Shown here piece after piece: positions 47,163 to 59,411 of a DNA stretch of 64,000 nucleotides. This DNA comes from Eupeodes corollae (taxonomy: Eukaryota > Arthropoda > Insecta > Diptera > Syrphidae). The notes under the pieces are model-generated. The model saw only the letters and a program-made list of their open reading frames with translations, was not told the origin of the DNA and searched no databases. Numbering within the stretch: the first letter of the stretch is position 1; each line of letters starts with the position of its first letter. The position numbers and the translations under genes were made by a program. Location: the NCBI RefSeq assembly GCF_945859685.1, contig NC_079148.1:122779621-122843620 (forward strand), written 5' to 3'.

Positions 47163-47429
47163 AAGACAATATTTTTAATTTTTGAAAATTTTAATTTTGT
47201 ATTTTATTTGTTTTAAAAATCGTTTACAAGGTACGGCATGAGTTTTATAAAGTGTTGCAAGCCTTTACATTGATTTCAGAATTTGAATACAAATTATATA
47301 CCTAAGACTTCTATTTAAATATTTATATAAAAAAGAGGAAATTTAGCATCTATCTACATATTTATATAAAGAAAAGGAAATTTAACATCATTTATTTGCC
47401 AAATAGTTGAATAGTAAACATTTAAATCT

Positions 47430-49150
47430 ACTTATGCTTCTTATTGTTCTTAGCGATGGGCAGAGTTCCAAAGGCGTACAATATGAATAAAAAATTGACG
47501 CTTAGTTTTTAGAAAATTGTATCGGGGTAATATTAAAGCAAAGGACCTTGTTGAATGAGGGAAATTCAGCTTACTGTATAGATAATCTGGTTTGGATGAT
47601 TTCATGCAAGTAACTCAGAGAGCGAAAGTTTATTAAACTGTCTTTTCTACAACCAGAAATCCGTACCCCAAAAATGGATATTTGATCATAACGTCGTAGA
47701 TATAAGGCGGGCAATATTGTTGTAAGCAACATTCAATTTGCGGCTAGTCACACAGTCTAGTTTACAAAAGATTTCACACCCATACAGCACAAGTGGTAGT
47801 ATTTATAAGGGCCTTAGCAAGTAGCAGTTTAGTTTTGATCGGGATGAAATTTGAGTGACTTGAAGAAGGCGGAGACTTCCATAGACTTTACCAATGGCAC
47901 TATTAAGGAAGTCATCCGAAGTGAGAGTGCGATTGAATATTACTTCTAGGTTTCTATCAGTGGTAACATATTCAATGGTTTCGTCGTCAAGTTTCAAAAG
48001 GTTCAAACCCGATAGATAAAAGTTTTTCCAATAGATGGAAAGGGATGTTGATTTGACGGTGTTAAGGAGGAGATCGTTCTTTTTTGACCACTGTGATATG
48101 TTTAGCAACTTGTGGTAACCCATTTATGTAAAGTGAAAAAAGTACTGGTCCAAGGATAGATCCCTGTGGCACTCCACTCAAAACATTGAGAAATGTTGAC
48201 GAGTATTCGAGTATTGGACACCACGCATTGTTGCTTTCCTCTGAGATACGAAAGAACAAAGTTAATTCTTAGCTTTCTGCAAAGAATTGAGTGGTTAACA
48301 GTATCAAAAGCCTTTGAATAATATATCAGTGTTATCAATGTAACATGATCAATTTCCATAGCCATTCTTAATTCTTCATATAGAAAAAGTAAGGCGGATT
48401 TGCAGCTGCGCTTAGGTTGAAAGCCAGACTGACAGGTACTTAACAGGTTGTTCATTGTAAGATATTTTTGGATCTGCCCCAGAATAGTTTTTTCAAACAC
48501 CTTCGAAAGAAACGGAAGAATGGCAATCAGCCATTTTTGGGTATGGGAATAATCTTAGCCTTCTTCCATTCGAAAGGAAACTCGGAAGTAGTCAATATGC
48601 TGTTAAATGTGTAGGTTATATAACGCAGTATATATTATGGAAACAGTATTCTCAAGAACTTCGGGTCCATTTGGACCAGGCCAGTAGCATTACAATTAAT
48701 CGATATTATTGCCTCTACAATGTCCTCCTCTTGTATTCTTATAAAACTCAGAGAGCAGTTGGTTCCTCCTTAGTAAGGAAATGAACGGGTAAAGCAACCA
48801 TTAAGGGCATGGACATAAACTTTTTGTTGAGTGCATCACAATCGACTTCAAAAACCGACTTTTTAGATTGTTTACCAATACCGATTTCACGTTTGTTTTC
48901 GCAATAAAGACTTTTTGCCGTTCTGACCATCACGACAACTTGATTACGCAGTCGGCAATACCATTTGTGGAAGTGCTCCAGTTTGCAACGTCTTCATTGA
49001 CTGTAGGCGGCATCTCGTTGTGACATAAGAGCAGAGATGTCGCTATTCAGCTAATGTGGAGCCGTATGCCTAACGAGAAGTTTTTTAACAGGAATATGCC
49101 TCTCAAAAAGCTGATTGACGTTTTGTCGTAAAAACATGACTTGATCATTT
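47430..49150 (-). mobile_element. CR1/L2-like LINE, 5' truncated and decayed
   Basis: A minus-strand LINE beginning in the EN-RT linker (near 49010: a TAKSLYCENKREIGIG block at 48880-48930). The RT follows at 48500-48120, then the thumb and a C-terminus reading to about 47430 (LPLVLYGCEIFCKL, LNVAYNNIARL, FRSLSYLHEII). No TSD or tail was identified because its 3' edge is close to the gap-side fragment. Confidence 0.7.
47803..48500 (-). pseudogene. RT of the CR1/L2-like LINE, catalytic box lost
   Basis: Three overlapping frames together read KVFEKTILGQIQKYLTMNNL, CQSGFQPKRSCKSALLFLYE, then LIYYSKAFDTVNHSILCRKL (motif A) and LSGVPQGSILGPVLFSLYIN (motif B). Where the YADD-type box should follow, the sequence runs GLPQVAKHITVVKKERS. 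The box is deleted. It continues in another frame as NISQWSKKNDLLLNTVKSTS, IEYVTTDRNLEVIFN and NSAIGKVYGSLRLL. In addition, motif A has LIYYSKAFD for the usual LLDYSKAFD, so the first catalytic Asp is also changed. No function is possible. Confidence 0.75.
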
Positions 49151-49445
49151 ACATTTTGCATATGGTACAGTGAGTTCCATTCTACGCAGTCAAAATCACG
49201 CACTTAGTCAGATGTGTTTCAGTTTTTGAAGTCTCGGTATTTAAAAAATTGTTAAATAACCTGAAAAACTATATCCAAACATACAAAAAGTATATAAAGC
49301 AGCATTTTAACTTACAACTTATCCCGTCACGGCACCTTCAAACTATACAAATCTTCAAAAATTCCTGTTTGAAAACAGGTTTCAGATACCGATACTATAT
49401 CTATTTTAGATTCCACAAACAGGTACCTAAATTCGTCTAATTTTT

Positions 49446-50363
49446 AACTTCCCATAGGAAGTTATTGTAATGGGTCCGATTTGTCAAATTGAAAATTTTG
49501 ACATTTCTCGACGTTTCAAGGTCCCTAGAGTCGAAATAAAAGATTTTTAGAAAGATGTCTGTGCGTGCGTGTGTACGTAAGTTTGTACTTCCGTAAGTCC
49601 GTACGTTCGTGACGTTTTTTCGTCGTCCATAGCTCAAGAACTAGAAGAGATATCGATTTCAAATAAATTTTGTATTACTGATAATAAGGAAGAAAGATGC
49701 AGAAAGGGCTCTCAAGAAAATTGCGTGGGTGGTTTTTTTATCATAGCAGTTTGAAAAAAAGGTGAACATTTTGGTTAACCCTAAATATCTTACGAACCAA
49801 AAACGCTAGAGACTTGAATTAAATTTTATATAATATATTGTTACGTGATCTCAAAGAAGTATATTTTTTGAAAAAAATCTATTTAACGGTTTTTTTTCTA
49901 AATCAAAAAAACTGAAAAAAAAAATTTGTCACCTCCTAAATTTAACGACTTACATATGATTTTATCTCCAAAACAATTTTGAGCAACGGAAAATAATGTT
50001 TTTGAAATCTGATAAAATTTTGAGAAAAATCGAATTGACGGTTTTTTTACAAAAAATAAAACTCTAAAAAAAACAATACTAAAACGTGGTAAACATTTAA
50101 TTTCGACTCTAATAGCTTTTCAAAAATTAAAAATATTGGCTTCAAACTTATTTTATGTTACAGAAAATATTGTTTTCGATATTCAATGATTTTTATATAA
50201 AAATTTAACAGTCCGTTTTTTCATAAAAAATAAAATCTACAAAAAAAGTACTGAAATTTGGTAAAAATTGATACGAGTACATATAGACAAACTTTTAAGC
50301 AAGACGAATCGACAGACGGGATGGGAAGTTATCAGTGTGGGTCGCATCGCAGCCCCTTTTTTT
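49446..50363 (+). mobile_element. HT element 8, forward
   Basis: It has the complete head palindrome AACTTCCCATAGGAAGTT, then TTATTGTAATGGGTCC, a short degenerate microsatellite (49566-49607), the GTGACGTTTTTTCGTCGTC hairpin and AAAATTGCGTGGGTGG. Next are about two internal units, the tail CGACAGACGGGATGGGAAG and GTGTGGGTCGCATCG, and a T run. Confidence 0.8.
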
Positions 50364-50597
50364 ATTTATATAATTAAATACATATCTTTAATCCATTATT
50401 TTATGCTCTTAAAATTCGAATTATACCATTGACAGTGAACCCTCTGGACGCGTTAGCTGCACTCGGGAATTTTTAAGCTTTGAACGTGGCAGAAGCTAAG
50501 AAGGAATATGAAGCAAAAGGAATAATGAAAATAAAATTAACTAGCAATAAACACTATATTTGGCAAAAAATTGTTGCAATAAATTTTTAAATTTTTT

Positions 50598-51073
50598 TAA
50601 TTTTTGAAAACCTATTTTAGACGAAAACCAATTTTACCAAATTTTGTTAAATTTTTCTTTAAGATTTTTCTCCTGATTTTATATAAAAGTAGATTAAAGC
50701 CAATATCTCAAATGTTTAAAAAGATATTTTAGTCGAAATTCAATTTTTACCAACTTAAGTAATTTTTTAAGCTCTTTATTTTTTATAAAAAATTGTCAAT
50801 TCGATTTTTCTCAAAATTTTACCAAATGTTAAAAACAAAACTGTACAGTTGTACAAAATTGTTTTGGTGATAAAATCATTTTGTGTTCGTAAAATTTTGG
50901 AGGTAACAAATTTTTTTCAGTATTTTTGATTTATAAAAAACCCTTTTATTGGATTTTTCCAAAAAATAGACTTGTTTGGTATTGCATTACAATATATTAT
51001 ATAAAATGTAATTCAAATAGTTAACGTTTTTGGTTCGTAAGATATTTAAGACTAACCAAAATTTCCACTTTTT
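50598..51073 (-). mobile_element. HT element 9, reverse, tail-side part
   Basis: Internal units, then TTTGGTATTGCATTACAATA and TCGTAAGATATTTAAGAC, breaking off within CCAAAATTTCCACTTTTT where HT element 10 starts. Its probable head is at 52181-52326. Confidence 0.65.
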
Positions 51074-52180
51074 AACTTCCCATAGGAAGTTATTGTAATG
51101 GGTCCGATTTGTCAAATTGAAAATTTTGACATTTCTCGACGTTTCAAGGTCCCTAGAGCCGAAGCGCCGTTTTTTTCGTCGTCCATAGCTCAAGAACCAG
51201 AAGAGATATCGACTTCAAATAAATTTTGTTATACAGATAATAAGGCAGAAAGATGAAAAAAGGGCTCTCAAGAAAATTGCGTGGGTGGTTTTTTCACCAT
51301 AGCAGTTTGAAAAAAAGGAGAAAATTTTGGTTAACCCTAAATATCTTACGAACCAAAAGCGCTAGAGACTTGAAATAAATTGTATATAATAGATTGTAAC
51401 GGGATACCAAACAGGTATATTTTTTGAAAAAAATCAATATAACGGTTTTTTTTATAAATCAATAAAACTGAAAAAAAAAAATTGTCACCTCCAAAATTTT
51501 ACGACTGAAATTTGATTTCATCTCTAAAACAATTGTGTGTAACGAAGAATAATGTTTTTGACATCTGATAAAATTTTAAGAAAAATCGAATTGACAGTTT
51601 TTATTACAAAAAATAAAAACCTAAAAAAAATGTTTAAAAGTTGGTAAAAATTGATTTTCGACTCAAATATCTTTTCAAAACTTTGAAATTTTGGCTTTAA
51701 TTTACTTTTATCTTTCAAAAAATCTTGTTGTCAACATTCAGTTAAAGTTTAAAAAAAAATCGATTTGACAGTTTTTGCACAAAAATTTAAAAACCGAAAA
51801 AAATATTATCAAAAGTTCGTAAAAAATGATTTTCGACTCAAATATCTTTTAAAAACTTTGAGATAAAAGGTTCTTATTAATTTTTTCCATTAAAAATATT
51901 GTTTTCAACATAAGGACAAATTTTTAAAAAATTCGAATTGACATTTTTTTTACAAAAAATAAAACTCTAAAAAAAATCAATACAAAACCTGGTAAAAATT
52001 TACTTTCGGCTCAAATAGCTTTTCAAAAATTAAAAATATTGGCTTCAAACTTATTTTATTTCACAGAAAATATTGTTTTCAACATTCAGGAATTAAAAAA
52101 TAAAATCTACAAAAAATAGTGCCCAAATTTGGTAAAAAAAACATATAGACAAACTTTTAAGCAAGACAAATCGACAGACG
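51074..52180 (+). mobile_element. HT element 10, forward, inserted in HT element 9
   Basis: Perfect head palindrome AACTTCCCATAGGAAGTT, head block with the microsatellite missing (GAGCCGAAGCGCCGTTTT), AAAATTGCGTGGGTGG, CACCTCCAAAATTTTACGAC, about three internal units, then ACAAACTTTTAAGCAAGAC and CGACAGACG. Instead of its own tail hairpin it joins reverse-oriented head sequence. Confidence 0.7.
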
Positions 52181-52326
52181 TACGAACGTACCTACACACG
52201 CACGCACAGACATCTTTCTAAAAATCTTTTATTTCTACTCTAGGGACCTTGAAACGTCGAAAAATTGCAAAATTTTCATTTTGACAAATCGGACCCATTA
52301 CAATAACTTCCTATATGGGAAGTTAA
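52181..52326 (-). mobile_element. HT head segment, reverse
   Basis: TACGAACGTACCTACACACG, GCACGCACAGACATC, CTCTAGGGACCTTGAAACG and CAATAACTTCC followed by TATATGGGAAGTTA. It forms a long inverted repeat (about 140 bp) with the head of HT element 10. Confidence 0.75.
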
Positions 52327-55300
52327 AAAAATATGGAAATGCACTTTCTTACATACTTTATTATTATGATTCTTAGATTTTACTTTTTGACAATTAGTTT
52401 TCTATCCCAACTCTCTTAAAGTTATAAATTTGTGTCTCCTTAAGTTTCAATTTCAAATAAATAATTTAAGAATAGATCAGTAATGGACGTGTTAATTTTC
52501 AAAAGAAAAATCGAATTTTCCATTCGACCCTCATAATCTTAATCCCAACCCAACAAAACTGTCACTTACATCCCTTTTTGTTCATTATGTCACAATATAT
52601 TTTGCTCTATTTTCCAGATCATGCTCAAGAAAAACTCTACACCTATTTACGACAAAGTAAAGTATCATACCCAACACCTTGTCAATTACAATACAATTTT
52701 CCTGAGTCATGGTCTTTGTCAGGACCTTATTTGTTTTTTTTTTTTGTCTGTTTTCTTTTTCATCTCTAGTTAGTGTTCGTACCTTAATCAAAAAATCCTG
52801 ATAATGATGATGAGCTCAACAAAAATAAAATATAATCACACTAGAGACTCAGCACAATTCTTATTTTTTTTTAAAGCTTCTTCCATTTTTGCAAAAGAAA
52901 AATGAAATATACAAAAAAAAAAAGAAAGAAAAACTAAAAGATGAAGAAGAAACATAAAAAAGACAAACTTAATGACGAAAGGACACATTTAGACGATTTG
53001 CAGGATTAATTTTTTTTTCTCTTTTTGTTCATTTTTGCAGATATTTTTTTTGTAATTTGCTCTAAGGACATTTTCAAAGTGACTTTAATTTCCTATTGTA
53101 AATGATGTCCCTAACATTAATTTTTTTTAGGGAAAAGTATAGGTAGCAAGGTATAGACTTTTTCCTTTGATTTTATGCTTTTTGTCTTTGGCTCCTTTTT
53201 TGTCTTGTCTTTCGTATAGTCCTATGTTTTATAAACCAAAGAAGATTTGGGAATTGGGATGGCAAAATGAGATGAGGATAAGGAAAAATTGTTCCAGAGA
53301 CTTGGACCTCTTCTTTTCGGACAAGGTAACTGAACAAAATGTCTTTTCCACCGATGACGCTGTACGAAATAAAGATTAAGCACTTTTGGTTAGCTGCCAC
53401 TACTGCTGGCTTTCTATCGCTTGTTATGCTGACGGCATGCTGCGTTTCCTGCCAACTGCATACTTTCACGCCATCAGCCTTTACTATTATTCCCAAAGAA
53501 CGAATGACGTTCAAACCAGTTGAAAGGAGACCGGACCGGACTCACGGCAAAAGGCAATAACACTAAAATGTTGGCGGAATTTAATCTTTTTTTTTTTGAA
53601 TTTATGGGATATTTAATGTTCTCGATATTTTATTAGATTCAATTGGGTTCGATTCAGGACCTGTGTGAGGTATGTGAGTCAAAATCATATAGTTAGCCAG
53701 GCTTAAAAGCTAATTTACTCAAGTTCACAAAAGGTCTCGGGAAGTCGTGAACTAAAAGAAGTCTGGAGAGTAAATTAAATTGCATACTTCATTCCCTGTG
53801 ACAGCAACTGGAACTTGGCCATTTCTCTTGAAATTCAATAAAACAAAGCTGTATAGGAATGAACATAATAGCAGGACTAGGACTTTGTCCATAGTATTAG
53901 ATGTCTTTTTCGTTCCTTGTCGAGTGTGTAAAAGATGAATGCTTTGGACTTTATTCTACTAATTTGTCTGCAGAGACCGTTGTATAGGTTTTTCCTTGGA
54001 AATATTCCAAAGGACCTCTTGCTTTTCAAACTCTTACGAATGTGTGCATAAGTCTGCATAATGCTGTGCGTTAATTTCTTACATCCTTATTGATCGACTT
54101 CATTGTCCTGCTACTGATTGCCGATGTTCCTGTGATAAAATGGTGCATTGTAAAATATTCACCTCATCATCACAGGGCACAGGAGCAACAAAAAAAAGTA
54201 TTCAGTTTGAGAATTATAGAGCAGAGAGTGCGACAGGAAGACATCTAAAGACTCTAACTGCACAAAGGAATAATGGACAAACAAGCACCATTGCATAGCA
54301 GAGCATAGTAAAGCACATGCCTTCATCAACATATCTAGAAAACCTTCCCGGCCGAAGCTCAAATATAGGTAATATAAGGACCACACAGAATAATATGTAA
54401 ATGTCGAAGGATAATGACATTGTTTGACATGCTGTTCTTCATCCACTGTGGCAACTACTGGAATGCACATACGATGTTATATGTTAATGTCGAATATATG
54501 TACTTATGAACGTAGGGATGGACATGGACATGGACAACTATAGGGATTTAACTTTTGCGTCATTTCTGTGATGCACTTTGGTCGACTTCCACATATCATA
54601 GGCTCCCAGGCATCAGGCACTCCTAATACATATAGACATGGTCTCGGTCCTCAAAGGTGTGTATTTACATACATGTACCTAGGTATACAACTTCAAGGTA
54701 TAGCTTTATAGGTAGGTTTCTTGCATGCAGATTGTGAATGTTCTTAAATATTTACCATACACACATTTGGCATAGGCTTAGAGCCTTTTTAGAATTTTTA
54801 ATTCCTTGTGTTTAACTCTATGGATATGCAAGTGTATGCAGAGAGAGAGAGAGCACCAATGGACCTTCTATACATCATACAAACATATGCGAGCAACATT
54901 AATTGCTCAACACAGGAAACACAAATATTTGACAATTAAGAGAGTCAAATCCTTTTGGCATGAAGCATTTCTACACACATACATATAAATTTATACATTT
55001 TATACATAGAGAGGCCACAAATAGAAGTCCTTTGCGTACAATAGAAAAACAATGTGTTATATGTTGGGTTCGTCTCTATAGTATATCTACTTTGGTTTTA
55101 CTCTTCAGAGAATCTGAATCAAAGGGCTGTATAATTGCCAAAGGGACCTCTCTATCCCTTTCTCTTTCTTCCTCTGCTAGACCTTTGAGTGGAGCAAAAT
55201 GAATCTGCTTTTTTTGATTTTCTTTTCTGATAAAGAAATCCTTTAAGAATAATTTAAGAGCAAAGTCATTTGGGAGCAACCAGAATTTTCTCAGTGCATT

Positions 55301-56127
55301 GAATTGGAATTTATAATATAAAGGAGAGAAGGAAAAGAAAGAGGTCTGATGCTCATATGGCATGCAATTGGTTAGCTTAGTTCGGCTTGGTTTGACTTTC
55401 GAGAGGGTTATTCAAACAAAATTAGAGTTGAAATTGTCTAAATATATGTCTAACATTTAAATACCTTTTGAACCAACTTACCCGAACGATATTTTTTGAC
55501 AAAGTCAATACCTGTCAAAATCATCTATCTTAAAGTAAATATAACTTTGCAAGGACGTCACTTATTTTAATACTTGCTGGAAACAGCATATTAAAATCAC
55601 CAAAAGGAGCATTCATCATTAATCCTTGACAAAAAATTTCCAAGGATCCTTTGACTTTGTTAGTAAAAAAAAATTCAAATAGTATGTTAGTCCCAGTGAG
55701 CCTGAATCTCAAGGTAGTCTTCATATTCAACTAGGTTTAAAAAATTCAGTGGAACTAAATAGTAATCTAAATTAATGAAATTGTTTTCAAGGTTCGATTT
55801 TCGAAATTACTTTAATCGAGATTAAAGCAACTGACAAACATACATACAAGTATGTACATCATTCAAAAATCAATTTTGTTGATTGTCATTATTTCTGTAA
55901 CTTTTTATGTTTTCAATTGTTGCATGGATAAAGTGGTGTTTTTAAGGAAACAAATGTGAAATATTACAGTTTTTTTTTGCGTTTTCTTCGCGGAAGACAA
56001 ATTTAAATTATCGGCTAGAGAAACGTTTGGAAGTTGATATGCTTGAAATGATAGAGTTTTAAATCTCAATTTTTTTTTTCTCATGAACAAAAAATATCTT
56101 CCGACTTTTATTGAATTTAATTCATTT
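52327..56127. other. Interval without a recognised gene
   Basis: About 3.8 kb. It has a short (GA)n run near 54840 and many T/A runs. A 73-codon stretch at 53339-53560 has a hydrophobic segment (LAATTAGFLSLVMLTACCV), and its antisense strand is open too (53173-53514). I do not recognise either and do not call a gene. Confidence 0.5.
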
Positions 56128-56139
56128 AACTATAGCGTT

Positions 56140-56420
56140 ACGTAGTCTCCGTGAGGTAATGGATAGAGATGCTAAAAGCCTTGGGTTTAAACCCTGCCTG
56201 TGCCATCTTAAGTTTTTTTTTCAGGTTGCGAGGAAGATACAAATTCTAATAGAGTAGTTCTTGTCAAGGAAAGTGCTTTCTCAAATTATTCGTTCGGAAT
56301 AGGTTAAAAACTGTAGGTCCTCTCCATTCCTGACAAAATTAAATACAGGAATGGTTGAGAAGTTGTAAGTCACTCGGCCCTGGTTATCAATCGACTGTTG
56401 TGTCACCTAATTTTTTTTTA
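56140..56420 (+). mobile_element. SINE copy 4, full length, with target-site duplication
   Basis: Reference copy of the SINE. It is flanked by AACTATAGCGTT (56128-56139) and AACTTTAGCGTT (56421-56432). The head has tRNA-like features: a box A-like region around GAGGTAATGGATAGAG and a box B-like GGGTTTAAACCC about 35 bp later. The body carries TAGTTCTTGTCAAGGAAAGT and GTAGGTCCTCTCCATTCC. The 3' end reads GGCCCTGGTTATCAATCG, ACTGTTGTGTCACCTAAT and a T run. RNA polymerase III promoter function is inferred from the boxes. Confidence 0.8.
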
Positions 56421-56432
56421 AACTTTAGCGTT

Positions 56433-57034
56433 GTGGCGTGATGGCATAAGCAAACCGTTTTTATATGATATGCTTAACGCTAGAAAGTTTGTTGTCAAAA
56501 GTGGCAACGTTACTTCTACAACAATATACCAATTTAAAAATGGTACTTAAATATAGTTTTAGAGTTTATTTAAAGGACCTAATTTACTAATAAAAAAACA
56601 AAAATAAATTAAAATAAAGGTAAAAAGATCTTGGGTTAGTATTTAATATTATAGTTTAACTTAGAGTGTCCGTAAAGTGCCCAGTCAGTTGGTTGTATGT
56701 AATGGTTGAATATTCTAGTTTAATGAATTTTTGTCAAGCTTAAAGATATTTAAGAATGAATTATTAAAAAGGAATTAAAAAAAGCGGTTTTGGGTTTTCA
56801 CGGGTACTGCATTTTCAAAACTCTACAAATTAAATATTGGCTCAAACTCAGAAGTAAAAATATACTAGCCTAAAATCGTACAAAAAAAATTGATCCGATT
56901 AAGAAGCGAAAAATTGCACCAAACTTTTAAACCGTCTTCTTCTCATAGTATGGCTTGAATTCAGAGTTATTTGGTCGTCCTTTAAAAAAATGTAAAAGAA
57001 ATTTCAATATGGCTTAATACTTTAAGAATATTTT
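56433..57034. other. Interval without a recognised gene
   Basis: AT-rich spacer between SINE-4 and the next LINE. No coding signal. Confidence 0.5.
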
Positions 57035-58478
57035 ATTTCAAGCCACGTCAGAGATAAATCCTAGAAGAGGTCAACCTCAGAAAACTGAAAATGTTCAGTT
57101 AAGAGAACAACCTGATCCCGAACTTCCAGTTTGGCTTTCGGGAAATGCACTCAACACTTCACCCCTTAGTTAAATGTCAACACGACGCTGCACTCAACCG
57201 TCATCGTTTTTCCATTGCCTGCTTCCTTGACGTCGAAAGGCGTTTGACAGCGTTTGGATCGAAGCGCTCATACATAAATTAAACCTGCTTGGTTTCCCAC
57301 CCGGTCTAATTAAAATTTTGTTTTCATTTCTTTCTTCCAGGAACTTCTATGCCCAGCTGGGAAATTGGAAATCTTCATTGAAAATCATAAGAGCAGGAGT
57401 AGCTCAAGGCTCTTAACTTGGACCGTTCTTCTTCAGCTTACTGACCAGCGATCAACCTGCATCCAGCGACTGTGAGAGTATTCTTTTCGCTAATGACTCG
57501 CTCACAAGCACTTCATTGAGGTCCCCCGTTATTGCAACCAGGAAGATAGAGTCCCATCTTAGCAGACTGTTCCACTTCTACAAGAAATGGGGAATAAGAA
57601 TCAATACCAAGGTCCAGCAAGGGTAGAGGTCGATCGGCGACAAGGTGAAGAAGCATTTCTATCTCACTCCCAGGTTGATTAGTGATACCAGCTAAGAAAA
57701 ATGCCAAATATCTGGGTATTCACTTCAACGAGTTGTTAAAATTCAACCCCCACTCGAGATTTGTCTTAAGAAAGGCTAACTTAGCACTGCACCGCCTTAT
57801 TATTCGGCTCCTCTAAAGAAGAACGCGACTCAGCCAGCCAACCAAATTGCTTATTTACAAGCAATTATTACTTCCCATCATCACCTTCAGCTTCCCAGTG
57901 TGGTTCACAATCTCAAAGACAGCCATGAAGGAACTTCTCGTCTTCGAAAGGAAAATCCTACGGAGATGCACTGGACTCTGCTTCAACTACAAGAAGCAGA
58001 GACACTTCAGCAACAAAAGAGTCTGCGAAGAACCCAACATAATTCCCTTGGACAAATATCTGTTCCAAACAGCCATGAAGATCACGGGAGGATTGAATAA
58101 CCACCAAAACGACCTTATCAGAAGGATGAACTCCCAGCAACGCCACCCTGAACCCAGATATCTGTGTGCCATGGATATACTAAACGAGGAACTTGACCCC
58201 ACCATCAAAGAAGGTCGAGTGTACGCTCACACGGAGTCAGCTTATCACCGCTGGTAAAGGCCCAGCAAACAGACAACCGGGCCTGAACTCCCCGAGGATT
58301 TAATAATTTTTATTGACTTTATTATCTAACAACACTAATAATTTAGTTTATTCTTTAATTTCTAAGAACACTTAAAGTGTAGAGTTAGGCCCTATGCCTT
58401 AGTTGCTTATGCCAAATCATCATAACAAGGTACACAATTGAAAAAGAGGTTCAAATGATATTATTATTATTAAAATGA
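57035..58478 (+). mobile_element. Jockey/BS-like LINE, 5' truncated
   Basis: It begins within the RT fingers (RFLEEVNLRKLKMF then ENNLIPNFQFGFREMHSTLH) and runs to a stop at about 58255-58257. A 3' UTR of about 220 bp ends in an ATTATTATTATTAAAA tail. It carries several stops in the RT (for example AQGS then stop near 57410) but its C-terminal 136 codons are open. It is followed directly by a mariner-type pseudogene. Confidence 0.75.
57060..58257 (+). pseudogene. RT of the jockey/BS-like LINE
   Basis: Fragments in order: IPNFQFGFREMHSTLHPLVK, FSIACFLDVERRFDSVWIEA (motif A region), HKLNLLGFPPGLIKILFSFL, then RAGVAQGS with a stop and LGPFFFSLLTSD (motif B). ESILFANDSLTSTS follows, where FADD has become FAND so one catalytic Asp is now Asn. 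Next are WGIRINTK, KNAKYLGIHFNELLKFNPHS and the open C-terminal stretch 57847-58257 (LLIYKQLLLPIITFSFPVWF, VFERKILRRCTGLCF, IIPLDKYLFQTAMKI). The altered catalytic box and stops make it inactive. Confidence 0.75.
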
Positions 58479-58499
58479 GTACTCGTTAACGCAAACGTT

Positions 58500-59400
58500 A
58501 CGCATATTGCACCTATTTTACGGTAGACGTGGTGGCCCTTTACAATCTACTCTTCAACATTTCGTGGCCGATTTTGAGACAACCGGTTCAGTAAACAATC
58601 AGCCCATTCCCATGCTTTCGAGGTACGTAAGATCGGTCGAGAACATCGCCACGACCCGTAAAAGTGTACAGCAGTACTCGAGGAAGTCTTTTCCTCGCCG
58701 TGCACAATAACTCGGCCATTCGAAGACTTCAACTTGAAAAATTTTGCGTCTGGACTTGGGCCTTCACGTGTGCACGATCCAACTGTCCCAGAAGCTCTAG
58801 GTTCATGACCAATGACAACGCCAGCTGTTTGTTCGCTGACTAAGCTTCAAATCATTTGGAAGAGGACCCCAATTTCGGCCGAAAAATCGTCTTTAGTGAC
58901 GAGACGTATATTAGACTACCACGATACCAACCCAAGCGAGGTTCACCAGGTGATCCAGGCATCCTCAAAAAGTTACCGTTCGCTGTGGATTTTGGACTGG
59001 TGGCGTAATTGATCCGAAGTTTGAAAACGACTTTAGTGAGGCAGTCACCGTCAACAAGAAGTGCTACACATCGATGATAACTAATTTCTTATGGCCCAAA
59101 CTAAATCATATGGACCTAGATGACATGTGGTTCCAAACGCTACGATTGAAACTTTTCATGAACGATCTGACAGTAAGGTTATCTCTCGCAGAGCTGATGT
59201 GAATTGGCCAACAAGGTAATGCGATTTGACACCACTAGACTTTTTCCTGTGACTTTTCTTGAAGTCAGAGGCCTATACAAACAAACCACAATCGACTGAT
59301 GTCCTAAAGGTGAACATAAGACAGGCAACCGCCCAATATTCAGAGGGATCTATGAGGAAGTCAGTGGAAATTGGACCACAAGATCTACCGACCCTTCCAC
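58500..59400 (+). pseudogene. Mariner/Tc1-superfamily transposase pseudogene
   Basis: A cut-and-paste DDE transposase that is badly broken. Recognisable pieces: YGRRGGPLQSTLQHFVADFE and TTGSVNNQPIP (N-terminal helix-turn-helix region), VENIATTRKSVQQYSRKSFP, STWKILRLDLGLH, then EEDPNFGRKIVFSDETYIR (first catalytic Asp). VTVRCGFWTGGVIDPKFEND and YTSMITNFLWPKLNHMDLDD follow, leading into MWFQTLRL where WFQQDGATCHT would be expected, so the second Asp is deleted. DLTPLDFFL and KSEAYTNKPQSTDVLKVNIR come last. Frames change several times. Terminal inverted repeats were not found. It sits between two LINE pieces, about 20 bp after one and 12 bp before the other. Confidence 0.75.
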
Positions 59401-59411
59401 CCTTAAGTTAG

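Noticed and set aside
53339..53560. Small frame with one hydrophobic segment, possibly a membrane protein.
   Set aside because: It lies in low-complexity AT-rich DNA, the opposite strand is equally open, and I recognise no family.
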